Positions 1 through 10,062 of a stretch of DNA of 64,000 bases are shown one piece after another (position 1 is the first letter of the stretch; every line of letters begins with the position of its first letter). The notes below the pieces were generated by a model. The model did not search any database. It was not told where the DNA came from and was given only the letters and a program-made list of their open reading frames with translations. The stretch comes from Segatella copri DSM 18205 (lineage in GTDB: Bacteria > Bacteroidota > Bacteroidia > Bacteroidales > Bacteroidaceae), in assembly GCF_025151535.1 (NCBI RefSeq), contig NZ_CP102288.1, positions 191,501-255,500 on the forward strand, given 5' to 3'. Both the position numbers and the translations under genes were made by a program.

Positions 1-2
1 TT

Positions 3-878
3 AAGACTTCATGGTTTGCAGGAGAATTAGGTATTAATCCTTGGACAACTCGTGATTACCATCGTAGTTTCTGGTCTGAGTCAGTACCTTTCAATTCGGG
101 TGCTGTGACAGGAGCTAATCGCCCAGTCAATCCTTCTTTTAATGACATCAATATGCCATTGTCAGACGGTTTCGCGGCAACACCTGTCTATACATTGCCA
201 AATACGCCAGATGCGGTAGTTAAAAATCCAAAAACAAGTGACAATGACTTGACAAAACTGATTGTCGCAGCCAAACTGGTATACAAGGATGCTGATGATA
301 GCTATAAGGCAGCGCAGGTATGTCAGTATAGAGGTTTGACCTATCTCGGCGAGGATGCTGTTAAAAAGCAGATTGCAGGTAGCTTTACACAATATTTCAA
401 AAAGACATCAGATGCATCAGGTGCTACAGTCTATAAATCCCTTGAGGCTTCTGATATTGCATTCAAGACTTCTTCTTCTGTAAAGAATTATGAGGTTGTT
501 GCAACTCTGGCAAGCACCGTAGGTGATATTTATGTCAAGAATGGAGAAACATGGACAATAGCACCTAAAGACGATGTTAATGCAGCCCTTGCCAAGGAGG
601 ACGCTCTGATTCGTACTGCTGATGGTTCTACCTATTATTATACACCAATCAAGCATCTCGGTTCTGAAGGCAAGTTGGGCGAGTATGGTATCGTGCGCAA
701 TCATTCTTATCAGGTAACTATTCAGAATATCCAGGGATATGGAACTCCAGTCTATGATCCAGACAAGGTTATCGATCCAATGATTCCAAGCGATGATAAT
801 ACCTATCTTGCTGCACGTATCAATGTTCTTTCTTGGCGCGTGGTATCCTCAACTGTAGATTTGGATCAGACAAAGTAA
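3..878 (+). CDS. Mfa1/FimA-like major fimbrial subunit, C-terminal part
   Basis: The reading frame is open from the left edge (codon at 3) to a stop at 878, so this is the last 291 residues of a longer protein. The tail contains INVLSWRVVSSTVDL, and the sequence resembles the C-terminal half of Bacteroidales Mfa1/FimA pilins, whose last strand completes the neighbouring subunit's fold in the fimbrial polymer. The following genes encode FimB/Mfa2-type lipoproteins, which supports this role. Pilins of this class are exported as lipoproteins and matured by a surface Arg protease; the processing site lies outside the window. An internal GTG at 105 is not the start. The Mfa1 versus FimA choice is inference. 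Confidence 0.75.
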   Translation, partial: KTSWFAGELGINPWTTRDYHRSFWSESVPFNSGAVTGANRPVNPSFNDINMPLSDGFAATPVYTLPNTPDAVVKNPKTSDNDLTKLIVAAKLVYKDADDSYKAAQVCQYRGLTYLGEDAVKKQIAGSFTQYFKKTSDASGATVYKSLEASDIAFKTSSSVKNYEVVATLASTVGDIYVKNGETWTIAPKDDVNAALAKEDALIRTADGSTYYYTPIKHLGSEGKLGEYGIVRNHSYQVTIQNIQGYGTPVYDPDKVIDPMIPSDDNTYLAARINVLSWRVVSSTVDLDQTK

Positions 879-898
879 ATAATTCATAAACTGTATAA

Positions 899-1948
899 AT
901 GAAGAAGATTATAAATGATATCAAAGAGAAGGGAAGGCTGATGATGCTCTCTTGCTGCGCCATCCTCGGTTTGCTGCTCGCATCCTGTGATTATTGGCAC
1001 GATAGCTACGAGGGATGTGAGGAACTGCTGAAGACTCATCTGAAGGTGCAGTTCATCTACGATATGAACATGAAGTTTGCCGACGCTTTCCCTCATGAGG
1101 TAAAGAACGTCACACTTTATGCTTTCGACCAGCAGGGAAAATTGGCTTATGTCAAGACCGAGGCTGCCGAGAAGATTATCGCCGAAGAGGGGATGAACAT
1201 CGACGACCTGACTCCTGGTGTCTATGATCTTCTCGTTTGGGCACAGGGCGAAGAGCGTTATGCTGGCTCCTATACTTTTGGGCAGGCACGCATAGGCTCT
1301 TCAGCCTGTGATGTACTCAAGGCTACGGTGAACCGTGCCGATAAGGGAATCGTCGACCATGATTTGACTCCGCTCTTCCATGGACAGTTGGCAAAAGCCA
1401 ATCTCACAAAGATGGAGAAGGGGGGAACGAGAACCGTCAAGGTTTCGCTTACCAAGAACACCAATCATTTCAAGGTGGTTTTGCAAAACCTGTCGGGAGT
1501 GAATCTCAGTGCCGATGACTTCATCTTCCAGATTACCGATAACAATGGTAAGATGGATTACGACAACAGTCTGATGGAGGATGAAATGCTTACCTACAAC
1601 GCCTGGTCTGCTTACTCCGCTTCTGCCGGTGTCAGTTCAGGTAGCAGCGAGCAGACATCAGTGGCATGCGCCATCGCCGAGTTGACCACCAACCGGCTGG
1701 TGAAAGGCCACGATATGCGACTGCGCGTATACAATAAGTCAACGGGTGCAAGCATCATCAATATTCCATTGATAGATTATGCCTTGATGGTAAAAGGTAA
1801 TTATAACAAGAGTATGAGCGATCAGGAATATCTGGATAGACAGGATTCCTACGACCTTGTATTCTTCATTGACGAAAACCACAAATGGCAGGCAGCTTCC
1901 GTCATCATCAATTCATGGAGAGTGGTACTGAGCAAGACAGATATGTAA
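899..1948 (+). CDS. FimB/Mfa2-family fimbrial lipoprotein (anchor/minor subunit)
   Basis: A 349-residue lipoprotein with lipobox LLASC (lipidated Cys about residue 30). The order 'pilin then FimB/Mfa2 lipoprotein' matches the mfa and fim operons, where the second gene encodes the outer-membrane anchor and length terminator of the fimbria. Visible family traits are the opening after the lipobox (CDYWHDSYEGC), a Tyr/Asp-rich beta-sandwich body and the terminal INSWRVVLSKTDM, echoing the pilin tail upstream. The start is ATG 20 bases after the previous stop, so cotranscription is likely. The exact role (anchor rather than tip) rests on position only. Confidence 0.75.
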   Translation: MKKIINDIKEKGRLMMLSCCAILGLLLASCDYWHDSYEGCEELLKTHLKVQFIYDMNMKFADAFPHEVKNVTLYAFDQQGKLAYVKTEAAEKIIAEEGMNIDDLTPGVYDLLVWAQGEERYAGSYTFGQARIGSSACDVLKATVNRADKGIVDHDLTPLFHGQLAKANLTKMEKGGTRTVKVSLTKNTNHFKVVLQNLSGVNLSADDFIFQITDNNGKMDYDNSLMEDEMLTYNAWSAYSASAGVSSGSSEQTSVACAIAELTTNRLVKGHDMRLRVYNKSTGASIINIPLIDYALMVKGNYNKSMSDQEYLDRQDSYDLVFFIDENHKWQAASVIINSWRVVLSKTDM

Positions 1949-1970
1949 TCTATAATTATTGTATTTAATC

Positions 1971-3113
1971 ATGATGTATGAGATAAAAGGAATAAGATAT
2001 GCTGGGGGACTGCTTAGGTTCTTCGTATCAATAGCGATGGCTTGGCTAGGCTGTATTGCTTTGGTCTCATGCGACCAGAGAGAAATAGACGGAGTGGAGG
2101 CTGAAGCGGAAGCTAATATTACGTTAACCCTCTGTTTGAAAGGAACGGATGAGAATAGCACAAGAGCAGGTGCCTCATCTAACAGACTGCTTTCTTCGAG
2201 AGGAGATGCCGGAACGGAAAATCCCGATTCGGAGATGGAAAACAGTATCGACTTTAGCAGATTCCACGTCGTTTTCTATGATGCAAATCATCGTATGGCT
2301 GGAATCCTGCAAAACATGGTGCTCATTCATGTGGGCGGTAATATCTACCGGTTGACAGGCTCTTTGCCTGTGAGCAACAAGGTGCTTGTTGGTAACCATT
2401 TTGAAGGAAAAATGGTGGTTTATGCCAATTTCAATATGAGTGAGGCTGACTTGCAGAAAGACTACAACGATACGGATATCGCCCAGAAGTCGTTTAATTA
2501 CGAAGAAAATCCTAAGTATCTGCCGATGTGGGGTGTCAAGAAAGTTGTCTTTACACTTGCTGCCGGCAAGCTTCAGGATTTCTCGGATATCAATCTGCTG
2601 AGGGCGGTAGCCAAGGTAAAGGTGAATCTGAGTAACGATATGAAGAAAAATGGATGGCGCATACATAGTATGCAACTCTTCAACTATAATAATAAGGGCT
2701 ATTGTATGCCTGGTAAATATACAGATTGTGAACGGACTGCATCGCTTACCCATAAGGAGTTTTCGCACTTCTATGATACAAAGCAAAGCGGTGGCATCAC
2801 CCTGACAGATAATGTGCCCATCTATCTGCCTGAATATCAGAATACGGTCAGAAATGATGCGGATAAATGTGTCATCAAGTTGAAACTGGTTAGAAATGGA
2901 ACCGTTGAACAGGATGCATCAGGCAAAGATAAGGAATATACCCTGCGTTTCATTGATTATACAGACCAAGGAACGGAAGGTACAACCATCAATGATATCG
3001 TACGCGACCATTATTATATCTTCGAGGTGTATAAGAGCAGCAATGGTCAGAATCTCGTGAAGTTGACGGTGAGGAAATGGAATGTACGTAATCACGAAGA
3101 TATCGTGATGTAA
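1971..3113 (+). CDS. Fimbrial accessory lipoprotein (Mfa-like minor subunit)
   Basis: A lipoprotein of about 380 residues. The frame is open from a TTG at 1959, but tandem ATGs at 1971/1974 give a normal signal peptide with lipobox ALVSC (Cys about 34), so 1971 is preferred. After the signal come a low-complexity Ser/Arg region and a beta-rich body with HYYIFEVYKSSNG near residue 350, as in FimB/Mfa2-type proteins. It lies 22 bases after the previous gene in the fimbrial operon and probably encodes a minor shaft or tip subunit. P. gingivalis mfa loci carry comparable accessory genes (mfa3, mfa4), but one-to-one orthology cannot be claimed. Confidence 0.65.
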   Translation: MMYEIKGIRYAGGLLRFFVSIAMAWLGCIALVSCDQREIDGVEAEAEANITLTLCLKGTDENSTRAGASSNRLLSSRGDAGTENPDSEMENSIDFSRFHVVFYDANHRMAGILQNMVLIHVGGNIYRLTGSLPVSNKVLVGNHFEGKMVVYANFNMSEADLQKDYNDTDIAQKSFNYEENPKYLPMWGVKKVVFTLAAGKLQDFSDINLLRAVAKVKVNLSNDMKKNGWRIHSMQLFNYNNKGYCMPGKYTDCERTASLTHKEFSHFYDTKQSGGITLTDNVPIYLPEYQNTVRNDADKCVIKLKLVRNGTVEQDASGKDKEYTLRFIDYTDQGTEGTTINDIVRDHYYIFEVYKSSNGQNLVKLTVRKWNVRNHEDIVM

Positions 3114-3185
3114 CTTCTATGAATAATAAATAAAGAATTAATAAGAAAATATAAATCAAGCAATTGATTGTTGGCTTTTCAAAAC

Positions 3186-4697
3186 ATGGCAAAGATATAC
3201 TATTATATATGTATTTGGGCAGTATGCTTGCTGGCGGCTTGTTCTGCCGGTGATGATGCAACTTCCTTTCCCGGTCAGGCTGATGCCGAGAACCGGGTAG
3301 GGGTGACGTTGCAGCTGTCTGCCTTATCTTCCCAGACTTCGCAGTCTTCCCGGTCTTCTCTGACCAGGGCGGGTTGGGAGACGGATACCGAAGCTTGGCC
3401 TGGAGAAATGATGAAAAGCTGGTTTGTGGTGGTGGTACAGAATGGACAGATAGAGAAGATTATCACTTCCGATTTGAAATCTGGTGTTACTGAGGTAGAG
3501 AAAGACCAGGCCTTTGTGGAGCTGAATAAGGGCGAGACAACCTTCTATTCTTTTGCCAATATCAAGCCTGAAGATATCGAGTTGGATGCCATTACATCTG
3601 TTGGGCAACAGCTGCGTACTGGTTTTGATCAAAAGACTTATCAGATGGATGGCAACAGTAAACTCTTCCATCAGTCGATGGCGCCTGACTTGCAGAACGG
3701 TTATCCGATGAGTAATAAGCAGATTGTGAATATAACTGATAATCAGCAAGTCATCAATCTGGAGGTTATCCGTATGGTGGCTAAGGTACAGCTCTCTATT
3801 ACCAATGCCACCGATCATGCCATTGTCTTGAAGACCATCACCCTTTCAGATGTTACCCAGAATGGTAATCAGAATATCAAGCTTTTGCCAAATGTGGATT
3901 CGGCAAATGAATTGAAGGGTGTGAATTTACCTGATGGTGTGGCAAAGGGAACCATCACGCTGACGGCTGCCGAAAACAATGGTATGACCATAGAGGCTAG
4001 AGCTAAGCAAACGGCTTGTTTCTATATGAACGAGAGTTTGGTAGATAAGGGCGCAGATGGTGGCAACCGGTATTTTATCCTTTCGCTTACTACGGTAGAT
4101 GCGACTACGGGCACTACCAGTAACCATCGTTATGCCATGCTATCATGGAATGAAATCCGGCGCAATGATTATCTGAAGATTCCTATCAAGCTGGAGGATT
4201 ACCAGATTAGATGGACGGTGGAGGCATTCTCGCCAATCGGTGTGTTGCCGAAGGTAAAGGATGATGGGGAAAACCTTTCGCTTGACTTCGGTTATTATGG
4301 AGAGTTTCATATCAAGCCTGAGGTCATCAAGTTGAGCCGTACTGGTTCTCAGACCCTGCCAGTGAGTGAATGGCAAATGGGAACGGATGCGGCAGGTTCT
4401 GATGGCTGGAAGCTGCAAGAGCAGAATCCGGAGGGAGCTGATGGCGTAAACATCTTCGATAGCTCGCCAGCCTGGGTTCCATCCGCTTACCGCCTGGAAG
4501 GAGAAATGGGCAACCGCACGGGTTCTTCCATTTACACAATGAAGATCAAGGTGAAGGAACAGAATGGCTTGGGTATGTATCCTATCATCTCCCGCAAGGT
4601 TCGCTTTACGATGAAGCAAATAAACCTGACCCGTGCAGGAAAGAATACTGAAAAAATAGTATTAAATACAAAGACTTTTGGCTATGAAAGTAAATAG
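3186..4697 (+). CDS. Fimbrial minor subunit lipoprotein, Mfa-like
   Basis: A lipoprotein of about 503 residues. The frame is open from a TTG at 3168, but ATG at 3186 gives MAKIYYYICIWAVCLLAAC, a compact lipoprotein signal with Cys19. The N-terminal beta domain (VVVVQNGQIEKII, then FYSFANI about residue 123) resembles fimbrillin-type minor subunits; the C-terminal part (RKVRFTMKQINLTRAG) looks like an additional Ig-like sandwich. It overlaps the next gene by 14 bases, which suggests translational coupling with the giant protein that follows. A tip-associated role is inferred from position. Confidence 0.6.
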   Translation: MAKIYYYICIWAVCLLAACSAGDDATSFPGQADAENRVGVTLQLSALSSQTSQSSRSSLTRAGWETDTEAWPGEMMKSWFVVVVQNGQIEKIITSDLKSGVTEVEKDQAFVELNKGETTFYSFANIKPEDIELDAITSVGQQLRTGFDQKTYQMDGNSKLFHQSMAPDLQNGYPMSNKQIVNITDNQQVINLEVIRMVAKVQLSITNATDHAIVLKTITLSDVTQNGNQNIKLLPNVDSANELKGVNLPDGVAKGTITLTAAENNGMTIEARAKQTACFYMNESLVDKGADGGNRYFILSLTTVDATTGTTSNHRYAMLSWNEIRRNDYLKIPIKLEDYQIRWTVEAFSPIGVLPKVKDDGENLSLDFGYYGEFHIKPEVIKLSRTGSQTLPVSEWQMGTDAAGSDGWKLQEQNPEGADGVNIFDSSPAWVPSAYRLEGEMGNRTGSSIYTMKIKVKEQNGLGMYPIISRKVRFTMKQINLTRAGKNTEKIVLNTKTFGYESK

Positions 4698-7600
4698 TTT
4701 ATTTTCTAAATACATCTTGTTTATCCTGGGCATCATCTCTTTGATGCCTGGTATGGCTTATTCCCAGACCTTTAAGCATTACGAAGGTCTCGCCAATAAA
4801 ACTGGCGATTACGAGGTGATAGATGCCGCCTATGACTGTCTCCGACAGAAAACGCATGTGGTTCATTATTATATCGCCCTGCCTAGCGGCGGTAGCAAGG
4901 AATTGTCGTTGCCATTTACCGGCTATTCGGGCAATGGTGAAAATTTGGAACCCAGAGGATATTTCAGATGGTATAATTACGATACTGATAAGGCTTCTGA
5001 TCAGTTGGAGAAATATTCTGCCGGCGGCAGTTTGCAGCGCATGAATGATGCTCATGGGATAAATAAAGGTTTGATAGCCTATGGGCTTTCATCCAAGCCA
5101 AATCGTAATTTGGTGGGCGTAAAATACACCCGTCCCTCTGATACTTCCTGGACTGGGGAGACCATCGCCTGCGATGTGAGCCGATACATGGACGGCTGCA
5201 ATGGAACCTTCTATCATGAGCCGACTCTTTCTATCCGATACATCTTCCATATTATGCCGGCAGAAAAGATGGCGGATGATATCAAGCAGAAACTCCTGGA
5301 AACGGGAATAACCAGGGATTATTCTTATGAAGATGGAAAGGGTGTTTCGGCAGGATTGATGGATTTTAAAGCCACCATGACACTCCGTTTGAATCAGAAT
5401 GATGTATCCAACTATTATTTCCATCCCATGAATAATAGCTATACGCATCATGTCTTTGCAGAGGATGAGGCGCATAAGATAAAGGAGTCGGATTTCTCTT
5501 CAGAGGTTGTTCAGGCAACTAAAGTGCAATGGCGTGTCTATAATTCCGATAAAACCCAGTTTGTCTGGTGGACATATACAGGTAGTTCTTCATCCCGTTT
5601 CTTTGATTTGAGTCTGGATTTGCTGAATAATAGAGCGGCCACTAGCGCATGGCGAAATCTGGATGGTGAAGGAGTCAGCAGCAAGCAGACCTTTAAGTAT
5701 GGCGACCGTATCTATGTGGTGGCGCTAGCCGCTTCCAGCAGCGGACAGATGTGTCCTATCGCCAATTTCACCTGTCAGCTATTCAACCAGTATCCGATGA
5801 CTGCGGACGAACTGAAGGCGAAAGGTCAGAATACCCGATTAAATTCTTATCTTGAAGATCATTATCGCTCTGTCAACACCGTTTCTTTTGATGACGATGA
5901 TGAGGAGCAGACTCTTCTGGCTCCTACAAGCCCGGATGATAACCAGGCCCGCCTGCCTTCTAAATGGAGCAAGCGAAGCTATGGCTTTGTCTATCGTGAA
6001 TTGATGAATTTCGCTCCGGCAGGCGATATGTATGTAAATCCTAAGCATTCACCGCTGCATGGAGAATACGGACTCTATAAGTCGGCAAATATAAAGGGAA
6101 AGTCAGGATGGGGAAACTCTGGTACAGATAGCTACCTGTGGTGGCCTACTGCCCAGCTCTACGACCGTACCTACGAAAATACGAATGGCACCCAATATGG
6201 ACATTTCCTCTATATAGATGCTTCCGATGAAAGCCGACAGATTGCCGAAGCTGATTTCAAGGCCGACCTCTGTGTGGGTTCGCAGGTGATTTTCAGTGCT
6301 GCCATTGCCGATATGACCACCGGTTCGCAGCGCCCGCAGCTGATGTTCAAGCTCTATGGCGTGAATTACGATGGGAATAACCAGGAAACGGAGCGCAGGT
6401 TGCTGCACTCCTTCTCATCCGGCAATTTTTCGGGAAACCGTGAAGGAACAGATGCTGCCAATGTAGGAAAATGGTATCAGGTTTACGGAAAAATGGTGCT
6501 GCAGAAGGAGAGCGGCGTGAATAATTTCACCGATTTCAAACTTGTGGTGGATAACATGTGCAAATCTACCTCTGGTGCCGACTATGCCTTCGATGATCTT
6601 CGCATTTACACCAAATCATCCAAGGTGGATATCATCCAGAGCTCGCCTATCTGTCCTGATAAGAACACGGCAGAAGATTCCTCCGTTTCCAGCAATATCC
6701 TCACCAAACTGAGGGCCTTGCAGGAAACCATGGCGGCACTCATCGCCCCGGCTACAGAGAAGAAACTCTACTTCCGCTTCGTGGATGCCGAAGGAAATCC
6801 GGCAAAGAACGTGAACTATGGAACGGCAGAAAGCCCGAACTACAATTGGGGAACCACCACCATATATAATTATGTGGATGATAAGCAAACGGTGGATGGA
6901 AAGCCGATGTACGAGAAAATCAACGACGAGTGGAACGTGGTGCTTGCCAACAGATACTTCAATCTGCAGTCGAACCAGACTTACTATGTTAGTTTCGCCT
7001 TCGAGGATGATTCGGTGACGGATAAGACCCAGCTTGCGTGGGGAAAGCCTTCGGATGTGTGCTCGCTCTATAGCGCCAACTTCCAGATGGTGCAGCAGAA
7101 GGTGCTGGTTACCGATGCCAACGGAAGCATCACCACCACCGTCACCATTCCTTGCGATGACAACGATACCCCGAAATATAACATCAAGGCGCAGTTGCAG
7201 ACCGTAGACCAGAACAATGGCGGCAGCATCCAGCTGAATGGTGTGCTCTACGATTGGTATGTAGACGATGCCACGACGCCGATTCTAAAAAACTGTGCCG
7301 AGTTCAAGGACGTGCCGCTGGATGTGGGCGACCATACCATTCGTGTGCTTCCTACCAATACATCTGGCACCATCAACCAGGGCGGCGTGGATTATCAGAT
7401 CTGTCTCGGTGAGATGTCGTTCAAGCTTCGTGTCGTGAAGAACGGACCGCAGTTGGATCTGGGACGTCCCGGCGTGGCATATCCTAATAATTATGTTCGC
7501 ACGGTTCGCATCGGTTTGCCGCAGGTAGCTCATCTGGCTCAGCAGGAAGCCAAGAAGGGCAAGGGTGGGTACTTCTGTGTACCGGTTAGCGGCAAGAACT

Positions 7601-9960
7601 TTGTGGCAGATAATTCCAATCGCCTCTACTTTGTTGTGGCTGGCGGAAAGGACCATCTGGATGAGTCGCAATATACCCAGGTGATGTATCTCTCGGATAC
7701 CAACGACCCTGCCTACCAGAACAGGATAGGGGAGAGCCTGACGCTGGCTACGCTTCAGGATAATTACATCGAGCGTAATACCAGCCAGCTGAAGCTGAAG
7801 TTTACGCCGCAGTCGGGGACTGCATCTTCTGCTTCTTCCAAGAATGTGCAGTTGCACGAGGGATATTGGTACGAAGGCGTATTGATATTCCGTGAAGATG
7901 GCTCCCAGGGAACCACGGTACTCTGTTCGGGCGAGGTATACATCCGCTTTGCGGTGGTACCGGAATACGCTACCTGGAATCCTACTGCCAACAGCAGGAT
8001 GAGTGCGGCATGGAACAATGATGAAAACTGGCGCCGCTCTGGCTGTGGCGAGCTCTATAAGGGGGCTGATAAATATACGGATTACAGCAGCGGCGGATAC
8101 GTGCCGATGAAGTTTACCAAGGTAACGATTCCAAATTTGAGCGGACTGTATTTCCCTTCCCTGGGCTATATCGCCTATCAGAAATCCACGGGCATCGCCA
8201 CCCGTCTGAGCAATGCCAAAGGCGATGCGGCTACTGCGAATATCCAGTATGACATGCTTGCCAAATGGGATGCTGATGCCGCAGATCACGGATTGAACGC
8301 CGACGGCAATCTGGAGTGTGAACCTTTCTATGGCAACACCTGCGACCAGATTTACTTCAAGCCGGGAGGCGAACTGCTCAACCAGTGCTATCTGATATAC
8401 AACAAGGCGTGGGTGGAGAAGCAGATGAAGTCAAACACCTGGTATGCCCTCACTTCGCCTTTGCAGGATACCTATGCGGGCGACATCTATGTGCCGGCTG
8501 CATCGGGCAGACAGGAGACGGAGGCGTTCGAGCCAATCTCGTTCTCATCATCGGTAAACAATCGTGTAACCAGTCCTGTATATCAGCGAAGCTGGGATGA
8601 TGCTTCTGCCAAAGAAGTAATCTTGGGCGGCAGCTACGATGCCTACGACTATGCAGGCACCGGCATCACATTCGAGAAACAGAATCTCAATGCGCTTTCA
8701 GCCCACTGGAGCCACGTATATAATCAGGTGGATAAGAAATATCAGCCGCTGGAGGGCGTGGCTATCAGGATGGGAGATAAATATACGATGGGTGCATCGG
8801 GCGAAGTATTGCTCCGTTTGCCGAAGGCAGATACGCAATATACTTATGTTTCGGCTTCTCAGCAGCAGAGTACGCTTTCGAAGAATGTGGATAAACAGAA
8901 TGCTTATCGCCTGGTGGTGCATGCCGATGCCCAGGAGAATGCTTTGGGCACAATGAGCTATTCGCTGGTTAATAAGTTGTCGGAGGGCAACAATTATTAT
9001 CTGGTGGGCAATCCTTATATGGCTACGCTCAGCATGCATAAGTTCCTGAAGGCAAATCCATCGCTACAGTCCAGCTTCTATGTCTATGAGAATGGTGTGT
9101 TGAAACTCTATGATAAGCTGGATATGTCAACCACCACGTATGAGTCGAAGAACGACGTGAAGATTTCGCCGATGCAGTCGTTCTTTGTCCGTCTGCAAGA
9201 TGGACAGAGTGCATCGCAGCTCAACTTCACTTCTGCGATGACGGTAGATAGAGAAGTGTTTGGCGGTGTGAAGACGGCATCGGATGAGGAGCAGAATCTC
9301 ATGACGCTTACCCTTACGGCATCTGCATCGGGTTATCGCAGCCGTTCGAGAATCGTTCTTGATGCATCAGCTTCGGAAGATTATGATGATGTCGAGGATG
9401 CCCAGCTGCTCTATGATGCCCAGCTGAAGGAAGTTCCGGTGGTCTATACGGTGGCAGGCGATGAGGCTGTGGCGCTGAATTCCTTGCCGGATGTAGATTG
9501 GCTGCCACTGGGTGTGGTAGGCAAATCCTCTTCTGTTGGATTGAAAATTGATGGCATCTCTCGTCTTTCTTCTCCTCTCTATCTCTATGATGCTGCCACC
9601 CGGAAGTATCAGGAGATAAAGGATGGCGAGGAAGTGAAGGTGCAGGCAAACGAGCACGGCAGATACTTCCTGACGCAGACTCGCAGTACTACAGGTATTG
9701 AAAATGCTGAGATGGGAGAGAGTGACGTGAAGATCTATTCTCCTGCCAGGGGATTGATAGTAGTATCCAAGGTTGGGGGGTCTCTATTAAATAAGGTGGA
9801 GGTTTATACCCTTGATGGAAGACTGGTGGCAGCGAAAAAGGCTGCAGGTGCTGTTTCTGTCAGCATCCCGGTTTCCTCTTCGTCCCAGACTGTCTATATT
9901 ATCAGAGTATCCTTGATGGATACGCAGACTGTAATAACAAAAAAGCTTTCTCTCCGTTGA
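4684..9960 (+). CDS. Giant secreted protein with T9SS-like C-terminal domain, last gene of fimbrial operon
   Basis: A 1758-residue protein beginning at ATG 4684, inside the end of the previous gene; a TTG at 4678 is possible but unlikely. The signal peptide ends near GMAYSQ. The body is Tyr/Asn/Asp-rich and beta-structured. A segment near residue 1440 (NNYYLVGNPYMATLSMHKFL) is common in large secreted Prevotella proteins. The last 80 residues (KVEVYTLDGRLVAAKK, closing with ITKKLSLR) fit the Por-secretion-system type A sorting domain, which directs proteins through the type IX system. P. gingivalis Mfa5, encoded in the mfa cluster, is also a large CTD protein, so a fimbrial tip adhesin is a reasonable inference. 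No MIDAS motif was found. Confidence 0.65.
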   Translation: MKVNSLFSKYILFILGIISLMPGMAYSQTFKHYEGLANKTGDYEVIDAAYDCLRQKTHVVHYYIALPSGGSKELSLPFTGYSGNGENLEPRGYFRWYNYDTDKASDQLEKYSAGGSLQRMNDAHGINKGLIAYGLSSKPNRNLVGVKYTRPSDTSWTGETIACDVSRYMDGCNGTFYHEPTLSIRYIFHIMPAEKMADDIKQKLLETGITRDYSYEDGKGVSAGLMDFKATMTLRLNQNDVSNYYFHPMNNSYTHHVFAEDEAHKIKESDFSSEVVQATKVQWRVYNSDKTQFVWWTYTGSSSSRFFDLSLDLLNNRAATSAWRNLDGEGVSSKQTFKYGDRIYVVALAASSSGQMCPIANFTCQLFNQYPMTADELKAKGQNTRLNSYLEDHYRSVNTVSFDDDDEEQTLLAPTSPDDNQARLPSKWSKRSYGFVYRELMNFAPAGDMYVNPKHSPLHGEYGLYKSANIKGKSGWGNSGTDSYLWWPTAQLYDRTYENTNGTQYGHFLYIDASDESRQIAEADFKADLCVGSQVIFSAAIADMTTGSQRPQLMFKLYGVNYDGNNQETERRLLHSFSSGNFSGNREGTDAANVGKWYQVYGKMVLQKESGVNNFTDFKLVVDNMCKSTSGADYAFDDLRIYTKSSKVDIIQSSPICPDKNTAEDSSVSSNILTKLRALQETMAALIAPATEKKLYFRFVDAEGNPAKNVNYGTAESPNYNWGTTTIYNYVDDKQTVDGKPMYEKINDEWNVVLANRYFNLQSNQTYYVSFAFEDDSVTDKTQLAWGKPSDVCSLYSANFQMVQQKVLVTDANGSITTTVTIPCDDNDTPKYNIKAQLQTVDQNNGGSIQLNGVLYDWYVDDATTPILKNCAEFKDVPLDVGDHTIRVLPTNTSGTINQGGVDYQICLGEMSFKLRVVKNGPQLDLGRPGVAYPNNYVRTVRIGLPQVAHLAQQEAKKGKGGYFCVPVSGKNFVADNSNRLYFVVAGGKDHLDESQYTQVMYLSDTNDPAYQNRIGESLTLATLQDNYIERNTSQLKLKFTPQSGTASSASSKNVQLHEGYWYEGVLIFREDGSQGTTVLCSGEVYIRFAVVPEYATWNPTANSRMSAAWNNDENWRRSGCGELYKGADKYTDYSSGGYVPMKFTKVTIPNLSGLYFPSLGYIAYQKSTGIATRLSNAKGDAATANIQYDMLAKWDADAADHGLNADGNLECEPFYGNTCDQIYFKPGGELLNQCYLIYNKAWVEKQMKSNTWYALTSPLQDTYAGDIYVPAASGRQETEAFEPISFSSSVNNRVTSPVYQRSWDDASAKEVILGGSYDAYDYAGTGITFEKQNLNALSAHWSHVYNQVDKKYQPLEGVAIRMGDKYTMGASGEVLLRLPKADTQYTYVSASQQQSTLSKNVDKQNAYRLVVHADAQENALGTMSYSLVNKLSEGNNYYLVGNPYMATLSMHKFLKANPSLQSSFYVYENGVLKLYDKLDMSTTTYESKNDVKISPMQSFFVRLQDGQSASQLNFTSAMTVDREVFGGVKTASDEEQNLMTLTLTASASGYRSRSRIVLDASASEDYDDVEDAQLLYDAQLKEVPVVYTVAGDEAVALNSLPDVDWLPLGVVGKSSSVGLKIDGISRLSSPLYLYDAATRKYQEIKDGEEVKVQANEHGRYFLTQTRSTTGIENAEMGESDVKIYSPARGLIVVSKVGGSLLNKVEVYTLDGRLVAAKKAAGAVSVSIPVSSSSQTVYIIRVSLMDTQTVITKKLSLR

Positions 9961-9978
9961 GAGAAAGCTTTTTTGTGT
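9938..9978 (+). terminator. Intrinsic terminator of the fimbrial operon
   Basis: A 17-bp perfect stem (9938-9954 with 9959-9975) closes a CGTT loop, with a T run inside the 3' arm. The stop codon TGA (9958-9960) lies at the hairpin tip, so the last codons of the giant protein form the 5' arm. Confidence 0.85.
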
Positions 9979-9994
9979 TAAACTGAGAAAAAAG

Positions 9995-10029
9995 AAAATC
10001 CCATCGTTCTTGTGAGCGATGGGATTTTT
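9995..10029 (-). terminator. Intrinsic terminator downstream of rpsO
   Basis: A 12-bp perfect stem (9995-10006 with 10017-10028) with a 10-base loop. Read leftward, the stem ends in an A/T-rich run, as expected for termination of the minus-strand rpsO transcript. It faces the fimbrial terminator across a short gap. Confidence 0.75.
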
Positions 10030-10062
10030 AATTCTGTTAAGCAATGTGTCTGCTTTCGCTGA

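Noticed and set aside
7285..8289. A 334-codon minus-strand frame inside the giant secreted protein gene
   Set aside because: A shadow of codon bias in the coding strand; no homology or promoter.
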